64,000 bases of DNA from Riptortus pedestris (lineage: Eukaryota; Arthropoda; Insecta; Hemiptera; Alydidae), in NCBI GenBank assembly GCA_019009955.1, contig CM032231.1:87017501-87081500 (forward strand). Direction: 5' to 3'. Shown piece by piece: positions 1 to 12,810 of this stretch. Below the pieces are notes generated by a model, which was not told where the DNA came from, did not search any database, and saw nothing but the letters and a program-made list of their open reading frames with translations. A program made the position numbers and the translations under genes. Positions within the stretch are counted from its first letter, which is position 1; every line of letters begins with the position of its first letter.

Positions 1-280
1 GAAATATTATATTAGACCAATCTTATTTCAAATTTAATGTACAATAAATATTGTTATATACATTTATTCTCTATCTTGAATTTTAAACGAGATGTCGACA
101 TTTTTCAGTTTTTAGCTTTCAGCAAACCCCCTCTTCTTCGCTGGTTACATAAACAATACTCTTATATAATAAACCACATTATTCGAAGCTTAAATACCAA
201 ATATTGTTTTCAAGAGACAAGTTATTATACGAGATACATGAAAATATGTTCTTGTTACCCCCCCCCCCCGTGTTAAGTTT
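1..280 (+). repeat. Family X repeat, partial
   Basis: Shares accaatcttatttcaaat, ataaatattgttata and the aaataccaaatattg block with copies at 1.35, 19.6, 37.5 and 57.7 kb. It ends in a C run (259-269). Confidence 0.6.
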
Positions 281-299
281 TTAGACTACTAAGATTTGA

Positions 300-1250
300 T
301 TGATTAAGATAAAAATTATACTGATACTGCGTCATCTTCACAAACCTTTGCACATCTATGGTTATATCGACCACTCCTACTCATTAAAAATCGAAGAATT
401 CTTTGAATCACCTAAGCCCTTCATATCACACAGAGATTTATTATCTGAGTTCAAACACATTATTTCCCGTCTTTCTTGCAATAAATCATCTCATCTAATT
501 TCCACTGCAACTGTCATCATAGCCTTCTTGAAGCCATTACGTACTTTTCTAGCATACCTTGACATTTCTATAATTCCACTACTCATTTCGTACGACTCTC
601 ACCATTCTACGGGTTAGTAAAGTCTTCCAGTTGTAGATCACATATCCCGTATCCATCGAGCGAAACGAGTATTGCTCTTGAGCCTCCCCCGATTAAGTGG
701 TGCAACCATACTCATTAAGCCCAAGATTGATTCCGATTCTCAGCGTATTCAACTATATACTTTGATCATACCTATTCATCCTTGGATTTTTCCAAGTCCG
801 CTAAAGAATTGAATTTTCTACTTATACCGTGTGGACTCGGGAGTTACACAGGGTACTATCATAGGCACAAACGGCAGATGGATATTACAAACCTTCGACT
901 GCTTCGATCAATCTCCATTCCCACCTGATATTGAAAATTATGTAAATCATAGCGAATAAAGATAAATTAAGTGTTGCCACATCACATTTACGCTTCATTG
1001 CTGTTCCTCTCTCCTGTTTATTTCAACAGAACTCATTTGCTACTCGCCGATTCTGTATACTTTCTTGGATAACATCCACACTCGCCTTAGATAGAAATCT
1101 GATTCAATTAAAAAAACTGGAACTTAATGGACGTTTCGTACTATTAATTGCAAATAGAAGATCCTACGTTACTACAGGAAGGAAACTGACATTATATATA
1201 GAAGTCACTACTTAAACCAATTTCGAATTAAGCAGTTGAGGGGTGAGGTG
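300..1250. other. Intergenic or intronic DNA, degenerate
   Basis: Short frames only. Compared with the flanks it is less AT-rich and has a faint coding look (for example a 105-codon frame from 300 to 617), but I could not tie it to a family. A decayed element is possible. Confidence 0.3.
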
Positions 1251-1289
1251 CAGTGCTCAGAAGTCCACCCCGAGATTGGCCCAGATTTC

Positions 1290-1640
1290 CCTCATGGGAA
1301 ATGAGTTATTGAGGTTGTACTCATGCGCGATTTTCGAAAAATTAAATTGTATAGAACCAATCTTATTTAAAATGTTATGTTCTATAAATGCCGTAATGGG
1401 CGTATTTTCACTATCTTGATTATTAACCGAGATATTTTAATTTTATTGTTTTGGCGGCCTTTAGTAAAGGCCTTCTCCTACTCATGTCATATTAACAATA
1501 AAATCTTATATTATGGAGCAAATTTTTTGAAGCATAAATACCAAATATTGTTCTCAATAAACTATTACTTTTTGAGGTAAATGCAAATATGTGGCACACG
1601 TGGGACATCTGCTTAGGTTAGCCCCTGTCTAACGGACTTT
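1290..1640 (+). repeat. Family X repeat
   Basis: Contains gattttcgaaaaattaaatt, agaaccaatcttatttaaa, taaatgccgtaatg, ggcctttagtaaa and cacgtgggacatctgcttag, in the same order as the best copy at 37.4 kb. Confidence 0.65.
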
Positions 1641-2044
1641 TTTAATATATTTTCAACCTCACTCTTCATAAAGATCTTGATGTCCTATAATGTAATAACA
1701 TTAAAATTCCAAACTTTCCACAGCGAAGTCTATTTTAAAAACTCTTTACATGAGAGTGGAAAGAGGACCTTAAGAAAATGGTTTGGAGCAGTCTTACAAC
1801 ACCATAGATGACCCATCTGAAACAATGTAAAAATAACTACGTTTTCTCTTGATAAAGAAATCTTTGTGCCATTCCCGTTGACTCTCCCCAACCGAACTCT
1901 ATCATACTATAAAAACAATTTTTGACCTGTGGTGCTAACAAGAAAACATCATGAGGTCACAGTCCCTAACATTGTGTTCCACCGCGCCTGTAAAATGGTC
2001 AGGACGGAGCAGAAAAAAAGTATTCCCATTTTTGTAAGAATATG

Positions 2045-2250
2045 CTCCACCTAAAACTTCTGTGACTAATAGAGGCAGGTTACTTACTGGTTGCCTCTCT
2101 TTTCTAGCCAGTATGGGGCTAATTATTTCATTTTGTGAGTCTGTATCTAAATAAATTCCTATTACCCACGTGAGAATAGAACCTACAATCTAGGCTTTTC
2201 CAAGTGTATTTAGACCTGTGCCTTAACTCACATGACTAACCTGAGCCTAT
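2045..2250 (-). mobile_element. tRNA-derived SINE copy 1
   Basis: On the minus strand it starts with aggttagtcatgtgag (A-box region), keeps a degraded B box (gtaggttctattctcacg) and the family tail with cta-gaaaag-ggc...aacc. Diverged. Confidence 0.6.
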
Positions 2251-2461
2251 TTGAAACTATACAATGAACATTATACACCTGTTTTGTTTTAACAAAATAT
2301 ATTGTTTTAAAGAGTAATCTAATGGTAATTTCTCTTCCAAAAGCAAGTTTCTCAAAATCTCATGTATCTTTATATACTTCCAATAATTTTCTCAAATCAA
2401 CATCTAGAATATTTTTTTCCTGTTTGAAATTTTAAATAAATTATTCTTTAATGACCTACAG

Positions 2462-5400
2462 GCCGAAGTCTCCACCTTACCGGATGGTCGCCTCTGGCAG
2501 CAAGGATGAGGATGATGAAGAGGAAGGTATCATCTTATTAATTGTTTAGTAATAATAAAAATGAGGTGTTTGTTCCATGTTTTTCGCAATATCTAACACA
2601 TTGTCGTCATTTCCCTGCTTTATTATCAAAATTAAAAATGTTCGGTTAATTAGAATAAATGCGTCATACAAAGACACATCATATAACACATAATATTTCC
2701 TTTTCACTATTACACCATTAGCCAACATTTAGGTTAGCCATGTGTGTTATGATGTGAGTTTGGGTATTTGATCACTTTCAGCTCTGGGTTCGATCTCCGC
2801 TTGAGCATGGAAATTGATTTCGTACAAAATTGCTTAAAAAAAAGAAACCAAAAAACTTCCTTTCTAAGCTCACTTTGTAGTACGATGTAAGGTAATTGGG
2901 GCGGGTTATCTAAATGTTACCACCCATTTCTAGGCACACTGGGACTAAGGAGTTTATTTAAATAATTTCCTTTTGCTCAGGTGAGACTCGAACTCATTAC
3001 TTTATATCTAATGAGATTGAGACCGAGACCCTTAACTCATATGACAACCTGCGTCTCCATAGTCTATAGCCAATGTACATACATACTGTTTCCAGATGTC
3101 AGACCTTCCCCATCAATTATTGTCAAATGGGTACCTATTTTTCAACTTTCACTTTTCAGCAGATTTCCTTTGAGGGAAAAAAAGCTATTTAGCTTTAGCT
3201 TTATATATATAGACACACACACATTTATTTATTTAAACTAAGGTACCCGGCTTTGCTCGGGAAATCTATAGAGATTGATATGTAATGCAATATATATTCT
3301 CGATCAATGCTTAAATGAAATTAATTAAAAGAACAAATTAAGTTTTGAAACAAAGGCATGTTGTGGATTGTATTGTTATTATATATACTAAGTTGTTATA
3401 TATCTGTGTTTTTGGTACTTGATTTTATACTGTCCCTTTGAAAAACACGCTTATTTAGCATTTGTTATATTACGTGTAGTTTAAATGTATTACATTTTTA
3501 TGTTACAGAGCAATTAATTTATTATTAAAAATGAATAACTAAACAAACTCAACAATAAGTAAATTCCTCCGTTTTTAAATATTAATCTTATATTCGGAAA
3601 TTTTATTTATTTATTCTTATTATAATCGCGTTTCGCGACTGGGGCGAGTGAGCAACGAATCAGTTTTTGCTTTATTAAAGTATATATTTACCTAAGTATA
3701 TTCATTTCTGCACATATTCTGTTCGGAAATGCGTGAATTTGCTCCTTGTCTTGAGTCCAAAGGGGCATTGCAATTAATAAATCAATTTCATTGAACTGAA
3801 ATTTAAATGCATAAATGTATGTTCGTATGATTTTAAAAGCACATTCTGCGGCCTTTAAATCCACTTGTTTTTCGGCATGATTGTTTGAGAAGTGTTCTAG
3901 TTTTAACTAAGTAAGTTTATGATATTTTTGTATGTCTAATTACTACTACTGCTTCTGGTTTTCTATTGTGTAATTTTGCTACCGTCCGCGTAGAAATTAG
4001 CTATTAGTGCATTTTTCTCTCATATTCATTAAAAATGTCTTATGTTTGGAAAACGTAATTCGATCGTTTATGTTATTTACCAGTGTTTTTAATGTTATGT
4101 ATTTTATTGTTTTTGTGCGTAAGAATTTCTTTTTTGGTTGTGTCAATTGCTGATATGTGAAATATTATTTGTATCCAACTTTGTTTTTTCGAATGGGACT
4201 ACTAAATCTTCTACTTCAGTTATGTGGACAATAATAACCATAATTATGGATTATAATAAAAGCATTAAATGTCGTGTAAGCATAAACCAATGTGAAGATG
4301 TGAGTAGGGGGGGGGCAGAAGGTAATACGTTTGTGTACCCCCCACCCACAAACCTTATACAATGGAAGGTGTCCAATTCCTTCTATTATAATATAATAAA
4401 ATACTTTCTTCTCTCCTCATGTCCTCCCTGAATTAAAATGGAAGAGTTTTATGCATACTCATCAATATACACCCAGAACATTGAAGTTTTCGAATTACAG
4501 AAGAAGCAATATTAAAAAAAAACCAAGAGATTAACAGTTGTTTCAAGAACAGCATCTTCGGCAAAACCTCGAAAATTGATTTCCCTCAAGAAAAACTTCC
4601 TTATATTAAATATTAATTTGAAATATATAAATCACAGACTTGGAACGACCTCAAAAAATGTAATAATGGGTTCGAACTCTCTGGTTACTGATTAACATTC
4701 TTTGGGAAAGTAAAAGCTAACATTTTTCTAAGTAATCTCATAAATCGGGAGAACTTGGCAGGCGATGAATCGTTTGCGTGTTGGAATATCTAAAATATAA
4801 ATTATGACCTGAGTAAGCCTTGCATGTCTTGTCTAGCTGTCTGGATTTTTTTACATCGATATCATTAAAATAAAATGCTTCTCCTGAACAGTCATAAATC
4901 AAAATTTATGAAAAGAATCCGTTCAACAATTTTAATAAATGTTATCATTAACCCTTCACAGACAAGGTATATGAAAATTACATTGCAGGCAAGGTGGGTC
5001 ACGGGTGACCCAGTCATATTTATAGCACATTTTTTTCATTTTAACAAAAATATTCCAGTTGTTGTTGTTTTTTTTTTATATAAAAAAAGAAAGTATAGTT
5101 TGAAAAATTTATTTTATTTAGCAATATACATAATACAAAAACTTACATTAGTAGGAACTATACTTAAATTAGTAGGAACGTAGAGTTCCAGACCTTTGGT
5201 ACCTTTGGTATCCGTATAGGATAAAAGATAAAAATTAAACGAGTAAACTCCTAGAAGGGAAAAAATAAGAAATTTCCAGCTATAAAAGACGAGAAAATTT
5301 AATAAAATCTTAGTGATTAAATAATTTTCAGTAAGTTATCAGTCTTCCATTTCATCCGGCAGTCCATCAATAATGTTTCCTACTCTGAACAGTCAAAAAC

Positions 5401-6371
5401 TTTCCAGATCAAAATATATATAATAAAATATTCTACGGAAAAAAGAATAAGAAAATATGAGGGATAAAAAATCAAAAAAAGGGAATAAACTCTTAGTAAT
5501 GAAAGTTCACTAATACTTCAAACTCAGAACAATCTAACAATCTTCTATTTCTTTATCTTCTTCAGGTGAGACTCTGGTAATGCATCGAGAACAAATACTT
5601 AGCCTATGCTCAGCACATAGGCTGCGATTACAATGAGCGCAGTTTGATGTACCCTTACGATCTCTTGATTTTTCACAAAAAGCACACCGACGTCTTGAAG
5701 TGCTGGGTCCAGGCTGATTCTCAATTTCTTTTTCATCAACTCTCGGAAGGAGCGGAGGGGTACCGTGCACTCCCCCTCCCCTCCTTCCCTTACTTTACTC
5801 AGAATATTATTTTTACCAACCTCTGGGTCACCGGCGATCCAGCCTTGCCAGTGAAGGGTTAATAAAAGGAATTTTCATGTAGCAATAATCATAGTTTTTC
5901 TGTGAATAATAAGAGACTAACGTCAAAAGCAGCGGATAATATTCACCTGAGCGCAAATTAATGTTTGGAACCCACATCAAGAATATATTTCAAAGCTTTT
6001 TTCATTGCTTAGCACAATAGTGGCCACGCTTGTAATCAAATTTCGTGACCAAATCTTTAAGCTAAACCTGCTTCAGTCTATTTTATCTTCTCCATTTGTT
6101 TTATATGGTTTTCTCTAACATGACTTATTGAGTTCCCTTAAGGGAAATCAGCTATTGAGGTTTTTTTCATGACGCGATTTTCGAAAAACAAAATCCTGAA
6201 ATGTCCATCGATTCTATTTATGAGATGCGAAAGTGAGGTCCGTTGAAAATTATATAAAATAAATTACGAATTATGTATTCTCCCCCTGGTCCGATTTCAG
6301 TCATTAACGAACTTCTACTTTTACATAAAGCATTTAAATACAGAAATTGAGACTGCGTAACAGACAAATAT

Positions 6372-6425
<54 letters not shown>

Positions 6426-9400
6426 GTTAATTCACACCCATTTAGTTAATTATTTCTTTACAATTTTTTTTTCCAGTTTATCATTCATCTGTTGTGTTGA
6501 CACCTACGTTGCACCCTTATAACAAAGATGAAAAAATAAGAGAAGCAAATTTAAAACTAAGAAGGGAAAATGAAAACATACCAAAGACATCCAGAGTACG
6601 GTTCAAAGATAATGTCACTTATGATGATGATTATCCCGGCTACGAAGAAGAGGAAGAAGGTAATCGACATTCTTAATAACTTATCAACCAAATGAATGAT
6701 GGAGCGTTCAGTTATTGGCCTATGCACACTTGTTAATACATTTCTAGCACAGCAATTTACTCTCTCAGAACATAAAGCCACTTGTAATCAAGTTATTCCC
6801 TGACTGTTTTAGTAGATTTAGCTTAAGGGTATTCCAAAAGATGTGACCGGGTGGTCATAAAATAGCCTGTAAATATTTTCAGTTTGCCATATACCTGTTT
6901 AAAATTTGTTATTTTACCTTCTGGATTATTAAAATTCACCAAAATGTACATTTTTAGAAGGAAGGACTATAGTACATAAAATTAAAACTCTGTATGTTTA
7001 TTCTAACTTTAGATTGGTCCCTTCGAAAATAAATAGATGACTATTCTGTTTTTCTAAAAAATATAAATTTAGTGGACACACTTTAAGTAACTTACTAATT
7101 GAAGGGTTTGGGAAAATGATTAAACAGATAACTTTGGATAAAAACTTCTATTTGAAAAGGCAGCTACAATACAAGACAACATGTGGCGGTAGACTACAAC
7201 AATTCCCGCCAGAGTGCTCTCTCTGTTCCCAGGACCAATGCCTGCTATATTTGATTGGAAATATTGATCACAAAATAACCAACACTTCCCCTTGAGCGAT
7301 ATTTCCAAAAACAATACAATTTACTTTGTAAAACAATACAATTTACTTTATAAGTCCAAAACACTTGAAAAAATATTCATGTTTTTCCCTACTTAAAGGT
7401 TTCGTCAAAATATCAGAGAGCATTTCTTCAGTGGGCATATGCTCCAGCACAATATTTTTATTGTTGGAAAGTTGTAACAATTTGGCTCAATTTCATTCAT
7501 TAAAACTTTTCTTCTTTGGAGATTTCTTTTTCTTTTTGTCATTTTTCTTCTTTGGAGATTTCTTCTTCTTTGTAGGTTTCTTTTTCTTTTTGTCCTTCTT
7601 CTTCTTTGTAGGTAACTTTACCCAGTCATATGTCTTGTTTTTCTTAAACGAATTCAGTTCGTCTTCCATCGCCAATCTCCATTGCTTGGAGTACGGACCT
7701 TTGAGCGCCTCATCTGCGGTCAATGGTTCTTCAATGGGGTTCAGTGCAGCTAGATATGTAACGAAATCACTCATATCTTTTGGTTTCGGCACACGTCTGG
7801 ATCGTCGAACCTGAGGTGAGTTCTCCTCCTGGATATCTGGCTCGCTAGAGACAGATCCTGGCACTGAATCATCAGAATCAGTCTGATGGTCGTATCCTGA
7901 TTCCGTATTCTCCTCAGAAACGTCCTCTTGTGAATTGGTTGTATCCTGGAGAGCAGGCGTAAATACTGACGTAGTAGGCAGCTGTCGAGGCTTATGTCTT
8001 TCTTGGTTTGAAGTTTCAAGAAAAACAACATCTCGACTCATAGTAACCTTCTTCGTTTTGGGATCAATTTATCTATATCCTTTGATTTCCTCTGAGTATC
8101 CGACAAAAATGTATTTTGCCGATTTAGGATCCCATTTTCTTCGGATTTCCTTGGGAACCTGTGCCATAGCCGGACATCCAAAAATCCTCAAGTGAGACAT
8201 ATCAGGCCTCTTACCATACCACGCTTCATATGGAGTCCTCCCGACAACAGCCTTTGTCGGTGCGCGATTGTTGAGGTAAACGGCTGTAGAAACAGCTTCT
8301 GCCCAATAGCTTTTGGGCAAACCAGCATCCTGTAACATAGTGCGAGCCTTCTCCACAATGGATCTGTTGGCTCGTTCAGCCACTCCGTTACTCTGTGGCG
8401 AGTACCTAACGGTCAGTTGATGCCTGATTCCTGCAGAAATAAGTCCAGCTTTGAACTTTGAGTTGACGAACTCAGTCCCATTGTCAGACCTCACACACTT
8501 GATTTTCTTCCCTGTCTGAGTTTCAACCAGAGCCCGAAATTCAGCAAAAATATCACTCACTTTGTTCTTTTCTGAAAGAAAATACACGAATGTGTAACGA
8601 GAGAAGTCGTCAATTAAGGTGAAAAAATATTTACTTCCACCTATGGATAAATTTTCCATGGGTCCACATAAATCCATATGTAGAACTTCCAAGATCTCCT
8701 TTGCTCGGCTCTTACTGGCTCTGAAGGGTAGTCGAGCATGCTTCCCTAATAAGCAGACTTCACATGGATCATCATTAGGTGTTATATTATCAATCCCTGT
8801 ACACATGTCTTGAAGTAGGTTCATCCTCTTCCTGGAAAGATGTCCTAAACGTCGATGCATTAGGGAACCTGCATCTTCAGCGAAATAGGTAGGTAATATT
8901 CTGTCCTTCATGGTATCAAGCTTGTAGATCCCATTCTTCCTTTTAGCTGTGGCTAATACTTCACCATTAGGGTCAATAACCTTTCCCATTTCTTTGGTGA
9001 ATATGACCGAATGTCCCTTATCAGTAATTTTGCTGACTGATAATAGGTTAGCACCTATACCTGGCACGTAATGTACATCATGCGCTACAACGCTATCAGC
9101 CTGTCCATTAACTATCAGTGAAATGTTGGTTGTACCAACAGCCTGAGCAGATAAATTTACATTATTTATCGTCGAAATTTTTAAATCTGAATCACCAGAT
9201 ACATTGTCTAGTATATCTATGTCATTGACTAGGTGAGAACTGCAACCCGAGTCAAGAAAAAAATCTACACTGTTGCTAGTGTCATTAGGTCTAGACATGT
9301 AAGCAAAAAGTGCTTTACCTTTGGGTTTTCCTTGATTTGAATTTTCAGTAGAATCTTGTTTCTTACGATCTTGGGTCTCCATTTTCTTGGTACGGCACTG

Positions 9401-12400
9401 TGAAGCATAATGTCCCCTTTTGTGACATGCATAACACTCAATTTTATGTTTTCCTTTGCCTTTGGAACCCTTCCCTTGGGAGAACAATGCTGTCTCACTA
9501 CTGGGTGTATGTGAATGTGCGGGAGTCTTCACATCCTGGAGAATTTTTACTTTAATCGAGTCTCCTGTGATTTTCAGTCCCGAGCTCTCTAAACCCATGA
9601 TCATTGGCTTGTATTCATCAGACAAGCCCGCCAATAAAATTGTCCCGAGCCACTCATCATCCACTTTGAAGCCAATATCAGTGAGCCTCTGTGATGTTGA
9701 CATAATTTTATTGACATATTCTTCAACTGAAGAACAATTTTCTAGTCTGGTCGTTATCAATGATCTCAAAAGACCTACCTTCCTGGTAAGACCATTGTCC
9801 TCGAATGCAGTCTTCAAGTTGTCCCAAGCCTCCTTGGCTGTAGATGCACTTTCTATGTGTGGGAACACAATTGGATCGATAATAAGTACTATTTTTGAAA
9901 AAGCTTTCCGATCTTTTGCTAAAATGTTCTCTTCTTTCTGCGTCGTAGCAGCGCCTTCTAACTTGGGAACAACGATTGATCCATCGACCACACGCCACAA
10001 ATCGTCAAGATTCAAATATGCCTTAGCTGCAAATTTCCACGAAGCGTAATTTTGTCTGCCGAGAAGTTTCTCAACCGGTGGAGGGTGGTTTGATGCCATG
10101 ATGAACAAAATTCAGCGAAAAAATCAACTGTTCACAACCTAACCTCACTGCACGTGGGGACAACACACGAGATTTACACTTTTCATGAAGTTTTTCGATC
10201 GAATCTATACTTTTTCTCGATAGAAAACGATTTAAGCAATCACTGGGCCCATAACCTGAAGGGTTTGGGAAAATGATTGAACAGATAACTTTGGATAAAA
10301 ACTTCTATTTGAAAAGGCAGCTACAATACAAGACAACATGGTGTGGTAGACTACAACAATTCCCGCCAGAGTGCTCTCTCTGTTCCCAGGACCAATGCCT
10401 GCTATATTTGATTGGAAATATTGATCACAAAATAACCAACACTAATACGAAAGAAACCCCATGATTTAAATAAGTATTTCGATGCTCATTAGTAATTTTA
10501 GGATAGAAAAAATATATGATCCAAAACTTTAGCACATATAATTAAACTACCTCTTTTCTCTTTCTTTACAGATGAATTCAAGAAAAAAGATCGGCGAGAT
10601 GCTTCCAGGATGAGTAAGCCATATTCTAAAATTCTACTTGTTACTGTCCCTACAGGCTATTCAAATGACTCTGAAGAAATTATAACAGACGACGATGATT
10701 ATGAAAACGATACTGACTTAGTTAATGATGCTTTCAGGCACGGGGCGGGAGAAAAACCGAAAATCGTACCCTCCACCAATTCTGAAGAAGAAGTAGACGA
10801 AGTTACTCCCCCTCTTACTGAAGACACGCTGTCCTCTTCAATAGAGACGGTCATTTGTAGAAGTGAAACTGAAGAGAGTGATTTGCCGGATGCTTTTTCC
10901 AAAACTGTCAATTTGAGCAATGACGAAGAGCATACAGATTATCTCCAATCTGATAAAGAGGACTCCTTAGAAAGTTTTGATTTTTTGAGCCTCTTTAGGG
11001 AAGACGTTAATCCCGTCGTTGAAGAGTTGGAGAAAAATGATGATGATGAAGAAGACAACCTTCGTAGAAATGTAACTAATTTTAGAAAATCAAGACCAAA
11101 TACTGCGATATCAGTTAAAGTAATAAAAAAATCGCCTACAGTGAGTACTGAAACTCGTCTTATCGTTGATAATAAGTCAAAAATGAGTTGTCAAAAGAAC
11201 CATAGAACTGATATAAGGCCTTCGACTGCTCCTGCAAAACGTATGTGCTGCAAAACGGGCCATAGTACAAAGTTACCTTCGTATAATGGGCTTCGGTCAG
11301 AGTACGGGATGAGTGCTGAACAGCTTCAAGAAAGAGAAAGGTGGGTCTTATTCATTTTGTCTTCTTCACCGTTTGCAAGGTGGCATTGCCATCTTCTTCC
11401 ATCCTTTATTCTGTCTACTCACAATTAATTAGGGTATTTCCCATTACCAGTAACCCTGAAAATAATCCCTGTCTCAGTATCTAGGGTTTATACCTCAATA
11501 TCTAGTAACTAAAGTGAACTTGAAAAATGATATCCGAATAAATCCCTCTGGACTGTTTAAAACACAGCGGACAATAGTAATAATAATCGTGGATAGCATT
11601 TATCATTGTTAAGAGCCATTTTTGCTTTGCTAGGGAAATATTTAAACTGAGTAACAGTGTGAATCTTATTCTTTGCAAGGCTACTACAATAAGATGTCAG
11701 CTTCATGACATATTTCTACCGAATTATTTTTAATGCGCTGATTTCAGAAGTGATGCCCATTTGTTTATATCACATAAGGGTTTTTGCAAATTCAAACAAG
11801 AAATTGATAAAAGCATTCGTTTTTTCAAAATTATCTAACATAATATTTTTTTACGACCAATGAAGGAATTATTATCTCAGGTAAGAATAGAAAGGCGTCG
11901 TTCCTTCAGAGTAGTTTATTCTATGCGACAGAGCGCTTTCAGAGCATACGCTCCATCATCAATGCCCTCCCCACAAAGATGTTACTGGAACTAAGGATTC
12001 TCTGTCATGACTAAGCGCTCTGTCGCATAGAATAAACTACAGCGAAGGAACGAGGCCTTTCTATTCTTACCTGAGATTAATAAATATATTCTATTGTATG
12101 TCACAAGAAGAAACATGCTCTGTTGTGTGTAACATATAACAAAAACGTGAAATTTTGAGAGACAAAATCAATGTACAGAAAGGGGAAAACTTTACATGTA
12201 TAGTTTTGAACAGACCTCATTTTCGTCATCTCCTGGGTATCATTGATTGGCATTTAAAGACATTTTTTGATAATCGCGTGCAACCGAACCGTAACCGCGT
12301 AATTTTTCAGCAAGGGAAGTTTCCAATTTTTTTTTATTTCTTTATGTTAAGGAATCATCATGTTAAACTAAAACGTTTCTGAATTTTTTACTGCAGCCTC

Positions 12401-12523
12401 ATTACCCACAAAGGAAAATCATTCATCATTGTTCTTTTTAAGACAATGATTTGGTTCATACAGAACAAGGTGTTACAATACCTTTTAATCGATCAAACAT
12501 AAGGATTTGACACACATACACAC

Positions 12524-12589
<66 letters not shown>

Positions 12590-12762
12590 TGTTGTTGTTT
12601 TTTGGAGTTTTGGTCAGTGTTGGTGAAAAAATCTTAGTTCATTCCAATATTTCGAGAATATTTAGTTTCTCTTCTTCAGGACAAGACTAAAGATACTTAA
12701 AAACTATTGTATACATAACTGTTGTACTCCTTGTTACATTAGAACTCCAAGAAACAACAACA

Positions 12763-12810
<48 letters not shown>

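Larger units (their letters stand above)
7100..10441 (-). mobile_element. Ty1/copia LTR retrotransposon, RT region deleted
   Basis: A 3342-bp element bounded by two direct LTRs (7100-7284 and 10257-10441, 185 bp each, TG...CA ends) that differ at about four sites, so it is fairly recent. The 5-bp target duplication CTAAT sits at 7095-7099 and 10442-10446. In element orientation (minus) the 5' LTR is the right one. Next to it lies the primer-binding site, and a purine run precedes the left LTR (plus strand cttccccttg, 7285-7294). The coding part reads Gag, protease and integrase, then a Lys-rich array in place of most of RT, then the RNase H tail. It sits antisense in the intron between exons 6477-6659 and 10572-11340 of the CCDC181-like gene. 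Confidence 0.95.

Noticed and set aside
9456..10049. 197-codon plus-strand frame
   Set aside because: It is the antisense shadow of copia gag, has no recognised motif, and lies opposite a well-supported coding frame.
12155..12382. 75-codon frame
   Set aside because: Its sequence is part of the family-X repeat (cagacctcattttcgtcatc, tcctgggtatc) seen elsewhere; not a gene.
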